Source: Saprospirales bacterium (lineage in GTDB: Bacteria > Bacteroidota > Bacteroidia > Chitinophagales > Saprospiraceae). From it: a DNA stretch of 8,401 nucleotides. The DNA lies in the NCBI GenBank assembly GCA_024642645.1, contig JAHEAS010000106.1, positions 1-8,401 of the forward strand, read 5' to 3'. The position numbers were made by a program, and so were the translations under genes. Of this stretch, positions 1-5,481 are shown piece by piece (position 1 is the first letter of the stretch; every line of letters begins with the position of its first letter). The notes beneath the pieces are model-generated. The model was not told the DNA's origin and made no database searches. It saw only the letters and a program-made list of their open reading frames with translations.

Positions 1-2084
1 AAGTGGCTTCCGGCACCTTCACAGCTAACAATAAGCCATTCACCATTGGTAAATGCCTGCTCGGCGGCTTCGATTTTGTTTTCGGAGGCCGGGCCGATGA
101 GGTGTCACTTTGGAACAAAGCGCTTACCCAGCCGGAAATCCAGGACATGATTGACAACGAGCTGAACGGCGATGAAGCAGGCCTTAAGGCTTACTACAAG
201 TTCAACCAAGGCGTGCCCGGCGGCGACAACACGTCTATCAGCAAACTGGACAGCGAAACGGGCGACAGCCAAGATGGCAACTTGCTCAATTTTGCACTGA
301 ATGGCAACACCTCCAACTTCGGCGGCGTGTTGGACGTGAGCTTTCAGGCTATTACCTTCCCGCAGATACCCACCAAATTGGTCACTGACCAGCCCTTCCA
401 GTTGGATGCGACTGCTAGTTCGGGACTTCCAGTGACTTATGAAATCGTCTCCGGCCCAGCCACTTTGAGCGGTAACACGGTGACGCTCACTGGCGTTACT
501 GGCGATGTGACCGTCAAGGCAAGTCAAGGTGGCGATGGCACTTACGACCCTGCCGTTGACCTATTCAACACGTTTGCCGTGCTTGACCCGAACACCTACG
601 TTCCAACGATTGATGCCCGAAGCCCACTCGCTGGCGACGTCTTTGTGCCAACGCTAAAGCCCATCCAGTTGGCAGCCATTGCCAGCATTGGCTATGCGCC
701 ACTGTTCAGTGTGGACGGTTTGAAATTCGAAATTGACGGTATCGAAATACCCGCCAAGGACTGGGGCAACGGCCATTACACCGCTTGGTGGACGCCTACC
801 GCGTACGGCAACAAGCAGGTGAAAATCATTTCTACCAACAACTTCGGCGCAGCCGCCACTGAGACCGTGGACATCAACATCGTCAACACGGCACAAAACC
901 TGAACGTAATCGCCTTTGATGATGTGTGGGCCGATGTGAACAACGGAGTTGTGGAAATGGAAGCAGAACTGCCTAGCTATCTTGGTGCCTTCAACAAAAT
1001 CTCAGCATACCTCAACATTGACTGCCCAACGGGTGGTTGTGACCCTTGGGACCGCATTTCTGGCATCGAAATCAAAGGACACAACGGCGAGTGGTACGAA
1101 CTTTTCCGTTATATCACGCCTTATGGTGTGGCTTGTTCACATAGTATAGACGTGACAGACTTCATGTCGGCGTTGCAAGGCAAAATCAGGTTCAGGGTAA
1201 GATTGGGCACCCTCGGCAATGGCTTCCTCTACAGCCTTTCCCTTGACTACGACCAAGGCGTTCCAGCCAATCCGTATAGTTCCATTACACCCGTTTGGGA
1301 AGAGACCTTCAATTTTGGCAACCCTGCCAATCTGCAACCTGTTCCAGAAAAATCAATCAGTATTCCAGCCAACACCAAAGCCGCAAAGTTGAAACTGGTG
1401 TCCACTGGCCATGGCTGGGGCGATAATAACACGGGCAATGCCGCAGAATTTCACGAAGATACGCACCATATCTGGGTGAACGGCGCACAGACTTTCGAGC
1501 AGCACAACTGGCAAAACTGCAACCCAAACCCCGATAATTGCTCACCGCAGAATGGCACTTGGTACTTTGCCCGTGCAGGTTGGTGCCCTGGTTCCATTGC
1601 CCCTTGGTTCGACTACGACATGGCGGCCTTTATTAACCAAAGCTCCGTGGCGCTCGACTATGTTTTCGATGAGGATTATGTTGACCTTTGCAACGCAGAC
1701 AACCCCAACTGCGTAACCAATGCTACCTGTAATTGCAATGACGGCTACAATCCGCACCTGATTGTTTCCTGCTATTTCATCACCAACAGCGATACCCCGA
1801 TTGACGGCAGTGAGGTGCTTGGAACTGAGACACCGTTCGAACCGTTGGCGTTCACGGCCTATCCCAACCCGACCACGGGAAAGCTGAATATCCTGCTTGA
1901 AAACTCGGGTGAAGCAATGGGAGTAAGGGTTTTCAACAGTGTCGGCCAAGTGATTCGTACGGTGAAGGAAATTGGCAACATTGGCCAAATCTCTCTTTCC
2001 TTGGAAGGGCTGCCGAAAGGACTTTACACCGTGGAAGTGCGGACAGAAAAAGCGGTTGGCAGCAAGAAAATAGTTTTGGAATAA
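1..2084 (+). CDS. PNGase F-like peptide:N-glycosidase with LamG and Ig-like modules and a T9SS sorting domain (5' partial)
   Basis: Probable secreted amidase that cleaves the GlcNAc-Asn bond and releases whole N-glycans. The frame is open from the window edge, so the true start lies upstream; the GTG at 3 is just an in-frame codon and is residue 1 here. Order of modules: end of a LamG/concanavalin-like domain (1-70, with GRADEVSLWNKAL), an Ig-like domain (about 120-195), a second Ig-like domain (about 199-295), the two-part PNGase F fold (about 298-600) and a C-terminal T9SS type A sorting domain (about 610-693, with YPNPTTGKLNI and LPKGLYTVEV). PNGase F hallmarks are visible: CPTGGCDPWDR gives Asp350 (equivalent to catalytic Asp60), Trp349 and Arg351; AAEFHEDTHHI gives Glu482 (equivalent to Glu206); ARAGWCPG gives Arg524 and Trp527. 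Cys341/346 and Cys506/528 match two PNGase F disulfides. The Glu118 equivalent is missing and there is a Cys-rich insertion at 563-578. The family is clear; activity is inferred. Confidence 0.88.
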   Translation, partial: VASGTFTANNKPFTIGKCLLGGFDFVFGGRADEVSLWNKALTQPEIQDMIDNELNGDEAGLKAYYKFNQGVPGGDNTSISKLDSETGDSQDGNLLNFALNGNTSNFGGVLDVSFQAITFPQIPTKLVTDQPFQLDATASSGLPVTYEIVSGPATLSGNTVTLTGVTGDVTVKASQGGDGTYDPAVDLFNTFAVLDPNTYVPTIDARSPLAGDVFVPTLKPIQLAAIASIGYAPLFSVDGLKFEIDGIEIPAKDWGNGHYTAWWTPTAYGNKQVKIISTNNFGAAATETVDINIVNTAQNLNVIAFDDVWADVNNGVVEMEAELPSYLGAFNKISAYLNIDCPTGGCDPWDRISGIEIKGHNGEWYELFRYITPYGVACSHSIDVTDFMSALQGKIRFRVRLGTLGNGFLYSLSLDYDQGVPANPYSSITPVWEETFNFGNPANLQPVPEKSISIPANTKAAKLKLVSTGHGWGDNNTGNAAEFHEDTHHIWVNGAQTFEQHNWQNCNPNPDNCSPQNGTWYFARAGWCPGSIAPWFDYDMAAFINQSSVALDYVFDEDYVDLCNADNPNCVTNATCNCNDGYNPHLIVSCYFITNSDTPIDGSEVLGTETPFEPLAFTAYPNPTTGKLNILLENSGEAMGVRVFNSVGQVIRTVKEIGNIGQISLSLEGLPKGLYTVEVRTEKAVGSKKIVLE

Positions 2085-2100
2085 AGTGCAGATATATTGA

Positions 2101-2125
2101 CAAAATGGTTGATGATTCCATTTTG
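2101..2125 (+). other. Weak inverted repeat downstream of the PNGase F-like gene
   Basis: Arms CAAAATGG (2101-2108) and CCATTTTG (2118-2125) are perfectly complementary around a 9-nt loop, 16 nt after the stop codon. A pyrimidine/AT-rich stretch (CTTTCAATTT) follows on the + strand. The stem has few G/C pairs, so it could be a weak intrinsic terminator for the plus-strand gene or chance. Confidence 0.3.
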
Positions 2126-2144
2126 CTTTCAATTTATAAAGAAA

Positions 2145-2179
2145 TAGACCTTCCGAGTTTCTATAACTCGGAAGGTCTA
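2145..2179 (-). terminator. Perfect 15-bp stem-loop terminator between convergent genes
   Basis: Arms TAGACCTTCCGAGTT (2145-2159) and AACTCGGAAGGTCTA (2165-2179) pair without mismatch around a 5-nt loop (TCTAT). Read on the minus strand, the stem begins 6 nt after the GH20 stop codon and is followed by ATTTCTTTATAAATT, a reasonable U-rich tail. Read on the plus strand the tail (AAAGTTATT) is poor. It is therefore best assigned to the GH20 gene, although it could also block read-through from the PNGase F-like gene. Confidence 0.8.
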
Positions 2180-2185
2180 AAGTTA

Positions 2186-4069
2186 TTACCACCCCACCCT
2201 TTTCTCCAACTCCTCTCGCTTCAAGGTTATCAAATGCCCAATCGGCGCTCCGCCTCGGTATGCCTGCACCCGCAGCGTTATCGGCCCTTCTGGCAGCGTC
2301 ACAGGCGAGGCATATTTGGCCGAATGATCGTCCGGCATGGTATCGTCGAAGGAATAGAAAAGGTCGAGGCCGGGCATCTCTGACGCCATGACCAGCACCA
2401 GCTTTTCGCCGTCTTTTTTCGTGGAAACGATCGGGTCGTACACCGCCTTTGAGTAGTTCTTACCGGCCATGTCCGAGCGCTGGAAATGCACCTCCATCCG
2501 CTTCGCAAAACTGTCCCAGTTTTTGTCCTTTTTCTGTGACCAATACACCTCGGAAAGCGCCCAGGCCCGTGGGTAGGTCATGTATTCCAAGTAGCGGTAA
2601 GTCGGCGTCTGCTCTGTCCAGAGGTTGCCCTGTCCACCGAGGATGTACTTGGCGTCCACTCCGTCCGGCACTGGCTCGAAGCTGTAGCTTTTTTGGCAAC
2701 GGAGGCGGGCATAAATCGGTGGGTCAACGGTCGGGTCTCCCTGTGTATAGTCCAGGTAGGCAAAAGTCGTCGGCGTCATCACCACCTCGTGGCCAAGTTG
2801 CGCCGCCTCGATGCCGCCTTTGACGCCCCGCCAACTCATCACCGTGGCACCGGGTGAGATACCGCCCTCTAAAATCTCGTCCCAGCCGAGCAGCTTTTTG
2901 CCCTTGGCAGCCAGCATTTTCTCCAATCGCCCCATGAAATACCCCTGCAAATCCTCGACGTGGTGGGTCCCCAGTTTTTTCATCAGCGCCTGACAACCAG
3001 CGTCTTCTTTCCAATAGCCCTTGTAGCATTCATCACCACCGACATGGATGTATTGGTTGGGGAACAACTGCGCCACTTCCGTGAATACTTTGTCCAAAAA
3101 CTCGTACACCTTTTCGTCAGAGGGGTTCAGCGTGTTCTCCACCTTCATCTTGAAAGTGCCATTGCCGTACCATTCAGAGAAATCGGTGCCGGGGTCCACG
3201 AATACTTTTTGGTCGGTGCAGCTCAGTTCCGGGTAAGCAGCCAAGGCAGCCATGCTGTGACCCGGCACGTCAATTTCCGGCACAATCGTCACGTTCCGCT
3301 CAGCGGCGTATTTTACGATTTCCCGAATGTCATCTTGGGTATAAAATCCGCCGACGGTGGCTTTCTCGCCCGCCTGCACATCGGCCCGGTCGCCGAAGTG
3401 GCCGTGGCGTTCTGCCCGCCAAGCGCCAACTTCCGTCAGCTTAGGCAGGCTCTTGATTTCGATGCGCCAGCCCTGGTCGTCGGTGAGGTGCCAGTGGAAA
3501 GTGTTGAATTTATAGCGCACCATTTCATCAATGTACTGCTTGATTTCTGCTTTGGTGAAAAAATGGCGGCTCACGTCGAGCATCAGTCCCCGCCAGCCAA
3601 ACCGGGGAAAGTCAGTGATGCGCACGGCAGGAATGCTCCAGCTTGCCTTCGCCAGCGTATTGCTTTCGATTTCCTTGGGCAACAACTGCAACAGCGTTTG
3701 CACCCCATAAAAAAGGCCGGCGGGCTGATTGGCCGTGATGGTCACGCCCTTCGTGGTGGCTTCCAACGTGTAGCCTTCCTTGCCGAGGCGGTCGTTGGGT
3801 TTGGTGTTCAAGTTGAGCAGCAGGTTGGCGGCTTTTGCTTGCTTCGCAATGAGTGAGTAGCCAGTCGGTGCGTTGAGTTTTTGCGCCAGCATCTCCGCCA
3901 CGGGTTTTGCCTCCGTCCCGCTGTAGCCGATGGTGGTGGTTTTTATGAGTGTAAAAGCCCCAGCAAGTGTCTGAATTTCAACGGGTTGCGGAATGAGGTT
4001 GAGTGGTGCGTTTTGCGCCAGCACCATGTTTGCGGTGAGCAACAAAAGGAATTGCAGTAGTTTTTTCAT
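2186..4069 (-). CDS. Exported beta-N-acetylhexosaminidase, glycoside hydrolase family 20
   Basis: Retaining exo-hydrolase that removes terminal beta-linked GlcNAc or GalNAc by substrate-assisted catalysis. The complete 627-residue protein starts with a type I signal peptide (MKKLLQFLLLLTANMVLA, cleavage probably Ala18-Gln19). There is no lipobox Cys and no T9SS tail, so it is probably periplasmic. An N-terminal GH20b-type domain (about 24-153) is followed by the GH20 barrel (about 157-512). Visible landmarks are Arg160 in WRGLMLDVSRHF (substrate-binding Arg), WHLTDDQGWR (193-202), PEIDVPGH (264-271), the catalytic Asp346-Glu347 pair in HVGGDE, LGWDEI (394-399), GNLWTEQ (481-487) and YPRAWALSE (499-507). 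A small C-terminal beta domain of chitobiase/hexosaminidase type (about 545-612, DLFYSFDDTMP) ends the protein. The ATG at 4069 puts the signal peptide right at the N-terminus. No Shine-Dalgarno is seen. It converges on the PNGase F-like gene and lies 227 nt downstream of the channel gene, apparently with its own promoter. Natural substrate (N-glycan, chitin or peptidoglycan fragments) is not determined. Confidence 0.96.
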   Translation of the reverse strand: MKKLLQFLLLLTANMVLAQNAPLNLIPQPVEIQTLAGAFTLIKTTTIGYSGTEAKPVAEMLAQKLNAPTGYSLIAKQAKAANLLLNLNTKPNDRLGKEGYTLEATTKGVTITANQPAGLFYGVQTLLQLLPKEIESNTLAKASWSIPAVRITDFPRFGWRGLMLDVSRHFFTKAEIKQYIDEMVRYKFNTFHWHLTDDQGWRIEIKSLPKLTEVGAWRAERHGHFGDRADVQAGEKATVGGFYTQDDIREIVKYAAERNVTIVPEIDVPGHSMAALAAYPELSCTDQKVFVDPGTDFSEWYGNGTFKMKVENTLNPSDEKVYEFLDKVFTEVAQLFPNQYIHVGGDECYKGYWKEDAGCQALMKKLGTHHVEDLQGYFMGRLEKMLAAKGKKLLGWDEILEGGISPGATVMSWRGVKGGIEAAQLGHEVVMTPTTFAYLDYTQGDPTVDPPIYARLRCQKSYSFEPVPDGVDAKYILGGQGNLWTEQTPTYRYLEYMTYPRAWALSEVYWSQKKDKNWDSFAKRMEVHFQRSDMAGKNYSKAVYDPIVSTKKDGEKLVLVMASEMPGLDLFYSFDDTMPDDHSAKYASPVTLPEGPITLRVQAYRGGAPIGHLITLKREELEKRVGW

Positions 4070-4116
4070 GTATCAATTATTAGATTGTTGGAAAATAGTT
4101 TGGCCTTGTGGGGCCG

Positions 4117-4142
4117 CAATGATAGGGATTTGACGGGATTTG
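4117..4142 (-). promoter_or_regulatory. Candidate Bacteroidota-type promoter of the GH20 gene with tandem CAAATCCC repeats
   Basis: On the minus strand, TATCATTG (4124 down to 4117) differs by one base from the Bacteroidota -7 consensus TAnnTTTG. It lies 47 nt upstream of the GH20 ATG, predicting a leader of roughly 40 nt. Directly upstream are two identical 8-mers, CAAATCCC (4142-4135 and 4132-4125), whose starts are 10 bp apart, about one helical turn. No clear -33 TTG element is seen at the usual distance. The repeats could bind an activator or could be chance. Confidence 0.5.
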
Positions 4143-4167
4143 GTGCAGGTGATTTTAGGCATGATGG

Positions 4168-4192
4168 ACCAAACGGCTTTGGGCCGCCTGGT
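4168..4192 (-). promoter_or_regulatory. Strand-specific hairpin in the gap between the channel gene and the GH20 gene
   Basis: Minus-strand RNA would read ACCAGGCGGC (4192-4183), loop CCAAA, GCCGTTTGGT (4177-4168): ten consecutive pairs including two G-U wobbles. On the plus strand the wobbles become A-C mismatches, so the structure favours minus-strand RNA. It lies 104 nt past the channel stop codon and upstream of the predicted GH20 promoter, and no U-tract follows. It could mark the 3' end of the efflux mRNA (processing or stabilising stem) or be chance. The rest of 4070-4296 shows no convincing gene; a short AT-rich palindrome (ATTTGA-TAT-TCAAAT) sits at 4206-4220. Confidence 0.35.
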
Positions 4193-4296
4193 TACTATGG
4201 TTACAATTTGATATTCAAATCAAAATTCAAGAAAAGTCGATTCAGTGTCTTGAACCCGCTTGAATGGCCTTGCCGAGGTCAAACCATTTTCAATCC

Positions 4297-5481
4297 TTAA
4301 TTCGTATATTTCATCAACTCCCCCACAGCCAAATGATATTCCCACTCCGTTTTCAGGAAATGCAGCAAAGCATTTTGGTAAAAACTCGTCTCCAAAAAAT
4401 ACTCAATCACCGTGATTTCGCCCAAGCGCAAAGCCTTGTCCAAAAGGGCGGTGTTGCTCACCGATGAAATGGCAGAACGGTAATCGTCCAGGGATTTTCG
4501 GAGCGCAGCCTGCCGTTCGTACAGTTCTTTTATTTCATAAAAATGCTCGTTCAGGTGAGACTGCAAGTTCAAATCGACAAAAAGCACCTGCGCCTCTTGG
4601 GACTCCGTGCGGTATTTCTGCTCCCAAATAGGCAGTGTCACGCCCGCATGGAGGCCGTTGAAACGCTGCCCCAAAATGCCCTGATAATGGTAGCCAACCT
4701 CGAATTTTGGCAGCCGCCATGCCTTTGAAAGTTCCAACTGTTTTTCGGCAACGCGCTTTTCCTGTTCAAAAGATTGGCGCAGCGGGTCGGCGGCTTCGTA
4801 TTCCTTTTTGATGATTTCAAATGCCTGAATTTCGGGCAGCGGTGGGTAAATGGTATCGGTAAAAACGATGGCTTCGCCGCCGTTCAATTCCGTCAGATGC
4901 GTTTGCAGTTTTTGGATTTCGACATTGTTCTCCTGCTGCAACTGGTTGATTTCCAATAGTTGCAGCCTCGTTTTGTTCAGGTCCAAAATATTGCCGTCAC
5001 CCTGGTCGAGTTTGGTTTGAAAATCGCCCCGGAGTTTTTCCAGTGCCAATTTCCGCTGCTCTTGCTGCGCCGACAACTTGTTGCGATAGACCATTTCGAT
5101 GCAGACCAATTTGGCTTCCTGTAAAACCTCCTGCCGCCGAGCTGCGATTGCCGATGTGGAAACTGCTCCCTGCTCCTCTGCAAGTTCCCGCCGCTTTTTG
5201 TACGTCGTCGGGAAAGCGAAGGGTTGCACAGCGAAAAAATCCACCTGGTCGCCCGCCGCCGCCGGTGAACCGAACAGGTACTGTCCCTGCACCGTCGGGT
5301 TTTGTAAGGTCAGGCCGGTTTTGTATTCCATTTTCTTGGCTTCCCAAAACTGACGGCTCGCCACGAGCGATTTATTGTTTTTTTCAACCGAAGTCAACAC
5401 CGTTTCGACATTCGATTGACCGTTGACATTGACCAAAACCGCCAATATCAGCAGGTTTATGACCACTATTTTATAGTTCAT
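4297..5481 (-). CDS. TolC-family outer membrane efflux channel of the RND system
   Basis: Outer membrane factor that would form the trimeric exit duct for the RND pump encoded just upstream. The complete 394-residue protein starts with a signal peptide (MNYKIVVINLLILAVLVNVNG, cleavage probably before Gln22). No lipobox Cys is present, unlike lipidated CusC-type channels. The family's internal duplication is visible. Each half has a short beta part (about 57-92, with LQNPTVQGQYLF; about 258-290, with GVTLPIWEQKYR) and long amphipathic, coiled-coil-like helices (about 95-200 and 290-390, rich in Gln/Glu/Leu). GEITVIEYFLE (354-364) resembles the late OEP-repeat motif. It is somewhat short for a CusC/CzcC channel, which typically exceeds 400 residues. 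Its ATG overlaps the RND stop codon as ATGA (5478-5481), indicating translational coupling and one operon. Substrate specificity would come from the pump, not this protein. The TolC family is clear; the pairing is inferred from the overlap. Confidence 0.9.
   Translation of the reverse strand: MNYKIVVINLLILAVLVNVNGQSNVETVLTSVEKNNKSLVASRQFWEAKKMEYKTGLTLQNPTVQGQYLFGSPAAAGDQVDFFAVQPFAFPTTYKKRRELAEEQGAVSTSAIAARRQEVLQEAKLVCIEMVYRNKLSAQQEQRKLALEKLRGDFQTKLDQGDGNILDLNKTRLQLLEINQLQQENNVEIQKLQTHLTELNGGEAIVFTDTIYPPLPEIQAFEIIKKEYEAADPLRQSFEQEKRVAEKQLELSKAWRLPKFEVGYHYQGILGQRFNGLHAGVTLPIWEQKYRTESQEAQVLFVDLNLQSHLNEHFYEIKELYERQAALRKSLDDYRSAISSVSNTALLDKALRLGEITVIEYFLETSFYQNALLHFLKTEWEYHLAVGELMKYTN

Noticed and set aside
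1542..2192. A 216-codon minus-strand open frame opposite the PNGase F-like gene.
   Set aside because: It runs through the terminator stem and the T9SS tail coding region, and its product has no recognisable features.
2960..3856. A 298-codon plus-strand open frame antisense to the GH20 gene.
   Set aside because: It is a shadow of a GC-rich gene whose own frame has a full set of GH20 motifs. The antisense product shows no domain pattern.
4073..4162. Minus-strand 29-codon open frame (MPKITCTKS...) ending 3 nt before the GH20 ATG and in frame with it, a possible leader peptide.
   Set aside because: The likely promoter -7 element (4124-4117) lies inside it, so most of it would be upstream of the transcript start. 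There is no ribosome binding signal, and its sequence has no recognisable character.
4085..4300. Plus-strand 71-codon open frame in the intergenic gap, with a Gly/Tyr-rich middle.
   Set aside because: It needs a TTG start, has no ribosome binding signal, and runs into the end of the opposite-strand channel gene. The region is better explained as promoter and 3' untranslated sequence.
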